5,688 bases of DNA, from positions 1 to 5,688 of the forward strand of contig JAVZSA010000056.1 of NCBI GenBank assembly GCA_038880255.1. Direction: 5' to 3'. Shown here one piece after another: positions 1 through 5,666 of this stretch. The DNA comes from ARK-15 sp038880255. Lineage in GTDB: Archaea; Thermoplasmatota; Thermoplasmata; Thermoplasmatales; ARK-15. The translations under genes were made by a program, and so were the position numbers. Numbering within the stretch: the first letter of the stretch is position 1; each line of letters opens with the position of its first letter. The notes below the pieces were generated by a model. It had not been told where the DNA came from. It saw nothing but the letters and a program-made list of their open reading frames with translations, and searched no databases.

Positions 1-445
1 CAACTACAGGTGCTGAACCCGTTCCAGTACCTCCCCCAAGACCACAGGTAATAAATACAATATGTGATCCTTGAAGAACATTTCTTATGTTTTCTTCTGC
101 CTCCTTTGCAGCCTGTTCACCTATCTGGGGTAATGCACCAGCACCAAGGCCTCTAGTAGTTCTCTTACCTAACAAAATCTTTTTTTGTGCTTTTATTATG
201 AGTAAATGTTGTGCATCGGTATTTGCCGCAATTAAATCTGCTCCAAGCACGCCCTCCTCCATTAACCTATTTATTGTATTTGAACCTCCACCACCACATC
301 CAATTATTCTAATTACAGTCTTTAAACTTTTTAATAATTCCTCAAGTTCTTTATCTTCTTCAGTTAATACAGCATTATTTGGAAAATTATTCTGTAATTC
401 CTTTATAGAGCTCTTTGAAAGTACATCCTTAAGAAAGGATTTCAT
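1..445 (-). CDS. ftsZ: Cell division protein FtsZ, N-terminal part (partial)
   Basis: FtsZ is the tubulin-like GTPase that polymerises into the division ring at mid-cell. The visible 148 residues begin MKSFLKDVLSK. A charged N-terminal stretch (about 1-42) precedes the Rossmann-type GTPase domain. The glycine-rich nucleotide loop is at 49-57 (GCGGGGSNT), NTDAQHLL at 75-82, TRGLGAG at 97-103, and the tubulin/FtsZ signature GGGTGTG at 137-143, just before the window edge; the rest of the gene lies outside. NTDAQ and TCGLGGGTGTG resemble archaeal FtsZ1 more than FtsZ2 (family knowledge, not an alignment). The start at 445 is chosen because a GGTGA site lies 4 nt upstream and no other in-frame ATG exists before a stop at 490-488. 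It is divergent from rtcB. The reading frame on the opposite strand across this region (87-497) is a shadow. Confidence 0.95.
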   Translation of the reverse strand, partial: MKSFLKDVLSKSSIKELQNNFPNNAVLTEEDKELEELLKSLKTVIRIIGCGGGGSNTINRLMEEGVLGADLIAANTDAQHLLIIKAQKKILLGKRTTRGLGAGALPQIGEQAAKEAEENIRNVLQGSHIVFITCGLGGGTGTGSAPVV

Positions 446-448
446 AAC

Positions 449-454
449 ATCACC
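449..454 (-). promoter_or_regulatory. Shine-Dalgarno site of ftsZ
   Basis: On the minus strand GGTGAT ends three bases before the ATG at 445, leaving GGTGA a 4-nt spacer. This matches the anti-Shine-Dalgarno end of archaeal 16S rRNA and fixes the ftsZ start. It implies a transcript with a real leader, unlike most other genes in this window. Confidence 0.6.
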
Positions 455-496
455 ATTTACATTAATGAAATTTTTGATATATAATAATTACGAATA

Positions 497-504
497 ATTT
501 ATAA
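497..504 (-). promoter_or_regulatory. Candidate TATA box of ftsZ
   Basis: The minus strand reads TTATAAAT here, preceded by an A/T-rich stretch that could serve as a BRE. Initiation about 25 nt downstream would fall near 474 and give a leader of roughly 29 nt containing the GGTGA site. A second TATA-like stretch (TTATATATC, around 478-486 minus) would leave almost no room for the ribosome site, so it is less likely. The region is so A/T-rich that box assignment is tentative. Confidence 0.35.
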
Positions 505-507
505 TTT

Positions 508-523
508 TTATTCAAAAATTTAA
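508..523 (+). repeat. 16-bp direct repeat, copy 1 (second copy 2796-2811)
   Basis: TTATTCAAAAATTTAA occurs here and again exactly at 2796-2811. Both copies sit in gaps between divergent genes. In the second copy the motif forms the BRE/TATA-like half of a divergent promoter. Here no coding start lies at the matching distance; the ATG at 542 is followed two codons later by a stop. The motif lies just upstream of the candidate ftsZ TATA box. It may be a shared regulatory element, a spare promoter, or chance in low-complexity DNA. Confidence 0.5.
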
Positions 524-580
524 GAATGAGTTAAATAAATTATGGAATAAAATTTATAAAAATTTGTAAGAAATATCATT

Positions 581-588
581 TTTTATAT
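581..588 (+). promoter_or_regulatory. Candidate TATA box of rtcB
   Basis: TTTTATAT is centred near 585. Transcription about 26 nt downstream would begin near 611, giving a leader of about 27 nt before the ATG at 638 and containing the GAGGTG ribosome site. A second TATA-like stretch (AATTTATAAA, 551-560) would give a leader of about 55 nt and is an alternative. Confidence 0.4.
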
Positions 589-626
589 TACGATATTCTT
601 AAATAATAGTTGTATAATGATCAAAA

Positions 627-632
627 GAGGTG
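627..632 (+). promoter_or_regulatory. Shine-Dalgarno site deciding the rtcB start
   Basis: GAGGTG is a strong match to the archaeal anti-Shine-Dalgarno sequence and ends 5 nt before the ATG at 638. It lies inside the reading frame if the upstream ATG at 617 is used, which argues for 638 as the true start. No comparable site precedes 617. Confidence 0.65.
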
Positions 633-637
633 TGAGA

Positions 638-2089
638 ATGTGGCAAGGCCCCTTAGAAAGGGTAGATGAATTTAGATGGAAAATTCCTAAATCTTACAAA
701 AAAATGATGAAAGTAGATGGTATTATTATTGCATCTGAACACATGATTGAGGATATTAAAAAAGATAATGCTCCAGAACAGGTGGCCAATGTTGCCACTT
801 TACCTGGCATAATAAGAGCATCTTACGCAATGCCAGATATACATTGGGGATATGGATTTCCAATAGGTGGTGTTGCGGCATTTGATTATGATGAAGGCAT
901 AATTTCTCCAGGTGGTGTGGGCTACGATATAAATTGCGGTGTAAAAATGCTAAGAACAGAACTAATGTTGAAGGATGTTCAACCAAAAATAAAGGAACTC
1001 ATTGATATGATATTTCATGAAGTACCAAGTGGTGTAGGTTCGGAGGGGAAAATTAAACTTAACAAAAATGATCTGAATAATGTACTTAATGAAGGTGCAA
1101 AATGGGCAATTGAAAATGGTTACGGTTGGGAAGAGGACCTTGAAAGAATAGAGGAAAATGGAAAAATAAAATTTGCAGATTCATCTAAGGTCTCTGAAAA
1201 GGCAAAATCGAGGGGAGCGCCACAGCTTGGCTCACTTGGGGCAGGTAATCATTTTTTAGAGGTACAGGTAGTTGATAAAATATATCTTCCTGATATTGCC
1301 AAAAAATTTGGAATATTTACTGAGGGTCAAATAACAGTAATGATACATACAGGGTCAAGAGGTTTAGGCCATCAGGTAGCCACAGATTATATAGAAGTAA
1401 TGGAAGAAGCAGCTAAGAAATATGGGATTACATTAGTGGATAAGCAACTTGCGGCTGCACCAATACATACTAAAGAATCACAGGATTATTTAGGTGCAAT
1501 GGCTGCAGCAGCAAATTTTGGTTTTGTTAATAGACAAATGATTAATCATTGGACTAGGAGTGCTTTTGAGAAAATTTTCAAATCAAGTGCAGAGGATCTT
1601 GGCATGCATGTTATATATAGTTTAGCACATAATATAGCAAAGATTGAGGAATATGAAATCGATGGCAAGAGGAAAAAACTTGTTGTTCATAGGAAAGGTG
1701 CAACAAGAGCATTCCCCGCTGGACATCAAGATCTTCCACAAATTTATAAAGAGATCGGTCAACCAGTTTTAATTCCTGGAGATATGGGAAGGGCATCTTA
1801 CTTACTTGTAGGGACACAGCAGGCACTGGATGAAACATTTGGATCCACTTGTCACGGTGCTGGGAGAATACTTTCAAGGAATGAGGCATTGAGGAGATAT
1901 AGGGGAGAGACCGTTAAAAAGGAACTCCTTCAGAAGGGTATATATGTAAAGTCTGCGACTTCAGATGTGGCAGCGGAGGAGGCACCAGGAGCATATAAAA
2001 ATGTTGATGATGTAGTAGAAGCTGTTCAGGGTGCAAATATCTCAAGAATTGTGGTTAAAATGAGACCAATTGGTGTTATGAAGGGATAA
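638..2089 (+). CDS. rtcB: RNA-splicing ligase RtcB (tRNA-splicing ligase)
   Basis: RtcB joins RNA ends bearing 2',3'-cyclic phosphate (or 3'-phosphate) to 5'-OH ends, using GTP and Mn2+. In archaea it ligates tRNA exons after intron removal by the splicing endonuclease. From ATG 638 the product is 483 residues, close to the usual intein-free length. Expected active-site residues are present: Asp97 and Cys100 (GYDINCGV), Asn204-His205 (GAGNHFLEVQ), His237 (HTGSRGLGHQ), His331 (AHNIAK), and the guanylylated His406 (STCHGAGR). Many archaeal rtcB genes carry inteins; this one has none. The frame is also open back to an ATG at 617 (seven extra residues), but the GAGGTG site before 638 and the MWQGPLERVDEFRW start favour 638. 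It is divergent from ftsZ, and its stop overlaps the convergent peptidase gene by 14 bp. Archease, the usual activator, is not in the window. Confidence 0.96.
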   Translation: MWQGPLERVDEFRWKIPKSYKKMMKVDGIIIASEHMIEDIKKDNAPEQVANVATLPGIIRASYAMPDIHWGYGFPIGGVAAFDYDEGIISPGGVGYDINCGVKMLRTELMLKDVQPKIKELIDMIFHEVPSGVGSEGKIKLNKNDLNNVLNEGAKWAIENGYGWEEDLERIEENGKIKFADSSKVSEKAKSRGAPQLGSLGAGNHFLEVQVVDKIYLPDIAKKFGIFTEGQITVMIHTGSRGLGHQVATDYIEVMEEAAKKYGITLVDKQLAAAPIHTKESQDYLGAMAAAANFGFVNRQMINHWTRSAFEKIFKSSAEDLGMHVIYSLAHNIAKIEEYEIDGKRKKLVVHRKGATRAFPAGHQDLPQIYKEIGQPVLIPGDMGRASYLLVGTQQALDETFGSTCHGAGRILSRNEALRRYRGETVKKELLQKGIYVKSATSDVAAEEAPGAYKNVDDVVEAVQGANISRIVVKMRPIGVMKG

Positions 2090-2753
2090 AATAGAAAATT
2101 TGAACAATAAAGGAAAGCACGAAGGCCAAAAGAATTGAAAATATAAACGGCGTTTGATATGATTCCCAAACACCTTTATTATAAATCTTTATCAACATTT
2201 CAGGGAATTTTCTTATACCATTTTTATAGTTTTTGTAAAAAACATACGGCATAAATATTATTATATTAATTATTGTTGCATAAAATAATACCTGGATTGA
2301 AAATGGAAAAATTATGGATACAATATTATTATGTATATGAAAAGGTGTGAATGTTTCAGGATACATAGGTGTTAACAGTGTAATTGAAATTGCTGCTCTC
2401 ATATCAGCCTTTCCTGTAAAAAATTTAAAATTATACATATATTTATATATTATTAATAGTAAAGATGTCACAAAAAGATAGATATTGCTATTGAATATGA
2501 ATATCATAATTATAAATACAGCATTTAAAATATGATCCCATTTACCTAAATCTATGAAAGAGATAAGGAATATTAAAATAATAATAATAATTTGTAAATT
2601 CAATGTGAATTGATAAAATAAATAAAAAATGGCAAAGGTACCCATTAATAAGAAAATAATTGGAGATATTTCTCTTTCCCTTATATCTTGAATTGAGGCT
2701 ATTAAAAGAAACACAATACCTGTAAGAAATTTAAGAAATGAAAGAATATCCAT
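2076..2753 (-). CDS. Archaeal A24-family type IV prepilin peptidase (FlaK/PibD-like)
   Basis: A 225-residue polytopic membrane protein, predicted to be an aspartyl protease that removes class III signal peptides from prepilins or pre-archaellins at the cytoplasmic face. Both A24 catalytic motifs are visible: Asp23 in IQDIREREIS, just after the first membrane segment (about 4-20), and Asp117 in GKADMRA (114-120), matching the family GxxD motif. Hydrophobic segments lie near 32-50, 53-68, 75-88, 90-105, 143-173 and 201-223, with a basic loop near 174-193. The 94-residue gap between the aspartates seems longer than in compact FlaK enzymes. The start at 2753 has no ribosome site but a TATA-like box about 26 nt upstream, so the mRNA is probably leaderless. 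No pilin, archaellin or secretion ATPase is nearby, so the substrate is unknown. Its 3' end overlaps rtcB. Confidence 0.85.
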   Translation of the reverse strand: MDILSFLKFLTGIVFLLIASIQDIREREISPIIFLLMGTFAIFYLFYQFTLNLQIIIIILIFLISFIDLGKWDHILNAVFIIMIFIFNSNIYLFVTSLLLIIYKYMYNFKFFTGKADMRAAISITLLTPMYPETFTPFHIHNNIVSIIFPFSIQVLFYATIINIIIFMPYVFYKNYKNGIRKFPEMLIKIYNKGVWESYQTPFIFSILLAFVLSFIVQIFYFIPS

Positions 2754-2775
2754 GGTTGTTATTACAAAATTCCAT

Positions 2776-2783
2776 ATTTTAAA
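2776..2783 (-). promoter_or_regulatory. TATA-like box of the prepilin peptidase gene
   Basis: Read on the minus strand this is TTTAAAAT, preceded by CAAAAG as a possible purine-rich BRE. Its centre lies 26-27 nt before the ATG at 2753, so transcription should start at or next to the start codon, consistent with a leaderless message. It forms one arm of the inverted repeat at 2776-2814. Confidence 0.6.
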
Positions 2784-2806
2784 CTTTTGAATTTATTATT
2801 CAAAAA

Positions 2807-2814
2807 TTTAAAAT
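2807..2814 (+). promoter_or_regulatory. TATA-like box of the TPR-protein gene
   Basis: TTTAAAAT with CAAAAA immediately upstream as a possible BRE. Its centre is 26-27 nt before the ATG at 2837, placing the transcript start at the start codon (leaderless). It is the mirror image of the box serving the peptidase gene. Confidence 0.6.
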
Positions 2815-2836
2815 TATTGCAATAATTATTCTTTGT

Positions 2837-3520
2837 ATGGAAAATATAATATCAAAAGCAGACAAGTTGTACGAACGTGAAATGTTTGAACAGGCACTTT
2901 CATTATATCTTGAAGCACTGAAATCACTGAATGGTGAGGAAAGGGTAAATGTTCTTAGAAGAATTGCAGAATGTTACTTTTATAAAGAAAATCCGGAAAT
3001 AGATAATGCTTTAAAATATATTGATGAAGCAATTAAAATATCAAATAATTTTAATGATATGATTTTACGTTTCAATATACTTTCAGAAAAAGATCCCGAA
3101 CAGGCATTAAAAGAGGCTGAATCTATTTTAAAGGAAGCGAAAGAAAAGAATTATGAAAAAATATTGCCTGAACTCTATAATAACATAGGTCTTCTTTTAT
3201 GGGGAAAGGATGATTATATTGAATATTTTAAAAAAGCATTAGAGGAATCGAAAAAATTGAACGATCTTGAAAATTATGTTCTTGCATTACAAAATCTAGC
3301 CTATGTGGAAATGGAAAGGGGAAAAAATAATGTTGCGATGGATTATTTAATGGAAGCTTTGAAAAGCGTTGAAGAAGTGGCAAAAAAATTACCTAAGTCT
3401 AGAAAAAAGGAATTTATTTCATCATATTCGGATCTCTTTGATCAGGCCGCATCCCTCGCTATGGATATGGAGGATGTTGAATTGGCCATGGAAATTGCAA
3501 AGAAAACAAACATTACTTGA
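2837..3520 (+). CDS. TPR-repeat protein of unknown function
   Basis: A 227-residue, acidic-and-lysine-rich, all-helical soluble protein with tetratricopeptide-like helix pairs. TPR-like units are visible at about 5-31 (ADKLYEREMFEQALSLYLEA), 36-69 (AECYFYKEN...ALKYIDEAIKI), 110-143 (ELYNNIGLLLWGKDDYIEYF) and 148-181 (VLALQNLAYVEMERGKNNVA). A less regular stretch, about 75-105, lies in between and a final helix pair at about 196-223. It has no signal peptide, membrane segment or enzymatic motif. TPR arrays usually mediate protein-protein contacts; the partner cannot be deduced here. It starts at ATG 2837 without a ribosome site, with a TATA-like box at leaderless spacing. It shares a symmetric promoter with the divergent prepilin peptidase, which hints at co-expression but does not prove a functional link. 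Its stop lies 8 bp inside the convergent creatininase-family gene. Confidence 0.85.
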   Translation: MENIISKADKLYEREMFEQALSLYLEALKSLNGEERVNVLRRIAECYFYKENPEIDNALKYIDEAIKISNNFNDMILRFNILSEKDPEQALKEAESILKEAKEKNYEKILPELYNNIGLLLWGKDDYIEYFKKALEESKKLNDLENYVLALQNLAYVEMERGKNNVAMDYLMEALKSVEEVAKKLPKSRKKEFISSYSDLFDQAASLAMDMEDVELAMEIAKKTNIT

Positions 3521-4220
3521 TTGAAAAATTATATTTTATAGTTTTTAAAAGTTTTTCTATAATATATTTATTTATTTTTTCACCCAATTCCTTGCTTGAA
3601 CCACTTGGATCACTTAATGTACCATCAGGAAAAATAGTGGAATAATTTTGTATAACAAGGAAATCCCCTTTCTCCTTCTTTTCAAATTTTCTTTCATTTT
3701 TTACTAAATCTTCTCTTATGTGCATCATCCTTGAAGTCTCTATTACCCCAGCATGAGAATCATCTGAGGGAACAATTTTTCCCCTTAATTCATAGGCAAT
3801 GTCATAATCAGATAGTAGCATTATTTTTATTACATATTCCTTAGTTATTTCATTACACGCTTTTCTAATTGCGGCCATATGTATTTGACTGGCATGACCA
3901 GAGATTATTACCACTTTTTTTATTCCATTTTTCACAATACCTATCAATATATCATAGGTTAAATGATAAATTGAATCGAAGCTTATTGAAATTGTACCTT
4001 TATAATCATCAAGTTCTGTATACCCGTAGTTTATTGGCGGTAAAATTATTGCATTTAATTTTTTCGAAATTTCCTCTGCAACATAAATCGCCTGGTATGT
4101 ATCACTTCCCATTGGGAGATGCGGCCCATGTTCCTCTAATGATCCTATTGGAAGAATTGCAATTGTATTATCATCGATCATCCTCTCAAAATCTCTAAAT
4201 GTTAATTCCTGCCAGTACAT
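3513..4220 (-). CDS. Creatininase-family metal-dependent amidohydrolase
   Basis: Predicted cytosolic hydrolase of the creatininase/FAPy-deformylase (ArfB-like) superfamily, which cleaves C-N bonds of amides or lactams at a divalent metal centre. From ATG 4220 it has 235 residues, normal for the family. Motifs are GSLEEHGPHLPMGSD at 26-40, giving predicted metal ligands Glu29, His31 and Asp40; SGHASQ at 107-112 with His109; and HAGVIETS at 156-163 with conserved Glu161. The second motif is unusual, since most relatives have GHGGN. The substrate is not identifiable: an ArfB-type deformylase of flavin/F420 synthesis is one possibility, a creatinine or other amide hydrolase another. An in-frame ATG four codons upstream (4232) has a weak AGGA site, but the TATA-like box at 4244-4251 fits a leaderless start at 4220. 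It overlaps the TPR gene by 8 bp and is divergent from glyA. Confidence 0.88.
   Translation of the reverse strand: MYWQELTFRDFERMIDDNTIAILPIGSLEEHGPHLPMGSDTYQAIYVAEEISKKLNAIILPPINYGYTELDDYKGTISISFDSIYHLTYDILIGIVKNGIKKVVIISGHASQIHMAAIRKACNEITKEYVIKIMLLSDYDIAYELRGKIVPSDDSHAGVIETSRMMHIREDLVKNERKFEKKEKGDFLVIQNYSTIFPDGTLSDPSGSSKELGEKINKYIIEKLLKTIKYNFSIK
3541..3580 (+). terminator. Possible T-tract terminator of the TPR-protein gene
   Basis: The plus strand after the TPR stop carries successive T runs (GTTTTTAAAAGTTTTTC, then TTTATTTATTTTTT). Archaeal polymerase terminates on such tracts without needing a hairpin. The tracts fall within the 3' coding part of the opposite-strand gene, as expected for overlapping convergent genes. 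Base composition alone could produce this. Confidence 0.35.
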
Positions 4221-4243
4221 ATTTTCTATCATATTTTTCCTAG

Positions 4244-4251
4244 ATAAAAAA
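4244..4251 (-). promoter_or_regulatory. Candidate TATA box of the creatininase-family gene
   Basis: The minus strand reads TTTTTTAT, centred 27-28 nt before the ATG at 4220 but only about 15 nt before the ATG at 4232. If it is the true box, the message starts at 4220 without a leader. A farther minus-strand box (TATTAAAAAT, 4264-4273) would permit the 4232 start with a short leader. Confidence 0.4.
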
Positions 4252-4266
4252 CATTTGTGAAAGATT

Positions 4267-4273
4267 TTTAATA
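4267..4273 (+). promoter_or_regulatory. TATA-like box of glyA
   Basis: TTTAATA, within TTTTTAATAC and preceded by the purine-rich GAAAGA, is centred 25 nt before the ATG at 4295. This spacing predicts a leaderless glyA message. No Shine-Dalgarno-like site precedes the start codon. Confidence 0.55.
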
Positions 4274-4294
4274 CTTTTTACAAATATATCCCTT

Positions 4295-5584
4295 ATGACA
4301 AATTATGATGATGCAATAAAAATAAGGGAACTTGCAAAACAACATAATGAACTTTTTGGAGAATCCATACCACTTATTGCAAGTGAGAATGTTCTTTCAC
4401 CATTAGCAAAGGAATTATTATTGAGTGATCTAGGCTCAAGATATGCTGAAGGATTACCAGGAAAAAGGTATTATCAAGGTAACTTTTTTGTGGATCAAAT
4501 TGAAATACTTACAACAAATCTTGCAAAAAAGCTTTTTAACACCAATTATGTTGATGTTAGACCAATTTCCGGTACAAATGCAAATCAAGCAGTAGTATTT
4601 GCTCTTTCAAATCCAGGTGATGTGATAACAACACTTTCACTTGCTAGTGGTGCACATATTTCAAGTGCAAAATTTGGAACGGTAGGATTTAGAGGTCTTA
4701 ATCCAATACCCTATCCATTTGATGTTGAAACCATGAATATAGATGTTGATCTAACTTCTAAATTAATAAAATTGGTAAAACCAAAAATTGCACTTTTTGG
4801 TCAATCCGTTTTCCTATTCCCTACACCTCTCAAAGAATTACAAGATGCATTTCAAGAAGCTGATTCATATGTTTGGTACGATGGTGCACATGTTTTAGGT
4901 CTAATTGCAGGTAAAAGATTCCAGGATCCATTGAGGGAAGGAGCTCATGTAGTAAGTGGAAGTACACATAAAACTTTACCAGGGCCACAAAGGGGCATAA
5001 TATTGGGTAACCCGAAAGATGAGGAAATGTGGGAAAGGATACAGAGAGCAATATTTCCAGGAGTAATAAGTAATCATCATCTTAACACAATGGCAGCATT
5101 GGGTGTAACATTGGCAGAACATTTGGAATTTGGTGAAAGTTATGCTACTCAGGTAATTAAAAATGCAAAAAAGCTTGCAGAAGAATTATATTCGTTTGGC
5201 TTTAAAGTACTAGGGGAAAAGGTAGGATTTACAGAAAGCCATACAATACTAGTTGATGTAAAATCACAGGGTGGAGGTAGGAAAATTGCTGAGGATCTTG
5301 AAAAGGCAAACATAATATTGAATATGAATTTACTACCATACGATGATCAAAGTAAACCGAGAAATCCAAGTGGTATTAGGATTGGAACACAGGAGATTAC
5401 AAGAATTGGGATGAAGGAATCTGAAATTGTTGAAATTGCAGAACTTATAAAGAAAGTGGCAATTGATAAAATTGATCCTTTGATTGTAAGGGAAAGTGTA
5501 AAAGAATTGAAGTCACATTTCAGAGGCGTGAAATACTGTTTCCACGAGAATTTTGATGCATATAAATTCATTGAACTAATTTAA
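4295..5584 (+). CDS. glyA: Serine hydroxymethyltransferase, archaeal type
   Basis: GlyA is a cytosolic PLP enzyme that interconverts serine and glycine, passing the one-carbon unit to a reduced pterin (tetrahydrofolate or an archaeal analogue; the sequence does not show which). At 429 residues it is full length. Visible motifs are IPLIASENVLSP at 25-36, RYAEGLPGKRYYQG at 49-62 (Tyr50, Glu52, Tyr60 in cofactor and substrate binding), SGAHIS at 118-123 with the His121 that stacks on PLP, DGAHVLG at 196-202 (Asp196, His199), STHKTLPGPQRG at 223-234 with the Schiff-base Lys226, and SGIRIGT at 359-365 with the carboxylate-binding Arg362. The PGPQRG version of the lysine loop fits archaeal forms. 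It starts at ATG 4295 without a ribosome site and ends in tandem TAA codons. It is divergent from the creatininase-family gene across a short shared promoter region. Confidence 0.97.
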   Translation: MTNYDDAIKIRELAKQHNELFGESIPLIASENVLSPLAKELLLSDLGSRYAEGLPGKRYYQGNFFVDQIEILTTNLAKKLFNTNYVDVRPISGTNANQAVVFALSNPGDVITTLSLASGAHISSAKFGTVGFRGLNPIPYPFDVETMNIDVDLTSKLIKLVKPKIALFGQSVFLFPTPLKELQDAFQEADSYVWYDGAHVLGLIAGKRFQDPLREGAHVVSGSTHKTLPGPQRGIILGNPKDEEMWERIQRAIFPGVISNHHLNTMAALGVTLAEHLEFGESYATQVIKNAKKLAEELYSFGFKVLGEKVGFTESHTILVDVKSQGGGRKIAEDLEKANIILNMNLLPYDDQSKPRNPSGIRIGTQEITRIGMKESEIVEIAELIKKVAIDKIDPLIVRESVKELKSHFRGVKYCFHENFDAYKFIELI

Positions 5585-5632
5585 TAAGTAATGGTAAGAT
5601 AAAACTCAATGGATAATCGCTTTAAAAAAATA

Positions 5633-5647
5633 TATAAAAATATAAAA
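5633..5647 (+). promoter_or_regulatory. Candidate TATA box for a gene starting at the right edge
   Basis: Two TATAAAAA-like units lie at 5633-5640 and 5641-5647. The second is centred about 23-24 nt before the ATG at 5667, close to the leaderless spacing seen for glyA and the TPR gene. The first could also serve, with a transcript start a few bases earlier. Confidence 0.4.
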
Positions 5648-5649
5648 AC

Positions 5650-5666
5650 TTTCATTTTTTCTTTTT
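5650..5666 (+). terminator. Possible T-rich terminator of glyA
   Basis: A plus-strand T-rich run (ATTTTTTCTTTTT) about 70-80 nt after the glyA stop could end its transcript by the archaeal T-tract mechanism. It lies between the candidate TATA box and the candidate ATG at 5667, so it may simply be initiator DNA of the next gene. The rest of the 5585-5649 gap shows nothing else recognisable. Confidence 0.25.

Larger units (their letters stand above)
2776..2814. repeat. Near-perfect 17-bp inverted repeat forming a symmetric divergent promoter
   Basis: The left arm ATTTTAAACTTTTGAAT (2776-2792) and the right arm ATTCAAAAATTTAAAAT (2798-2814) are inverted copies with 16 of 17 positions matching, separated by TTATT. 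Each arm carries TTTAAAAT at its outer end when read outward. The centres are about 26.5 nt from the ATG at 2753 on one side and the ATG at 2837 on the other. The arms thus contain the BRE/TATA elements of both genes; the conserved inner part (ATTCAAAA) may be BRE, or an operator for a dimeric regulator. Confidence 0.75.

Noticed and set aside
87..497. A 136-residue plus-strand reading frame over the left end
   Set aside because: It lies antisense to ftsZ, whose minus-strand translation gives clear GTPase motifs. The plus-strand translation is low-complexity with no recognisable domain.
503..520. Short perfect hairpin AATTTTT-ATTC-AAAAATT
   Set aside because: A 7-bp all-A/T stem would be unstable, it follows no gene end, and it is easily produced by base composition.
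542..550. Two-codon frame ATG GAA TAA about 26 nt after the 508-523 motif
   Set aside because: The spacing resembles that of leaderless genes here, but two codons cannot be supported as a gene; chance is likely in A/T-rich DNA.
756..986. Minus-strand frame inside rtcB
   Set aside because: Its His/Leu-rich translation resembles no protein and is fully covered by conserved RtcB coding sequence. The frame at 1611-1889 is rejected for the same reason.
2065..2074. 10-bp palindrome ACCAATTGGT at the end of rtcB
   Set aside because: It falls in conserved coding sequence (RPIGV) and is too short to call an operator or terminator without other support.
638..2089. Possible intein or frameshift in rtcB
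   Set aside because: Archaeal rtcB often carries inteins, but this frame is continuous at about 483 residues, with all active-site motifs in normal order and spacing.
3869..4198. 109-residue plus-strand frame opposite the creatininase-family gene
   Set aside because: The minus strand encodes intact family motifs here; the plus frame has no ribosome site or convincing promoter and a His/Leu-rich shadow composition.
4830..5051. Minus-strand frames within glyA (also 5347-5571)
   Set aside because: They are antisense to conserved GlyA sequence, including the PLP-lysine loop, and show no domain or start signal.
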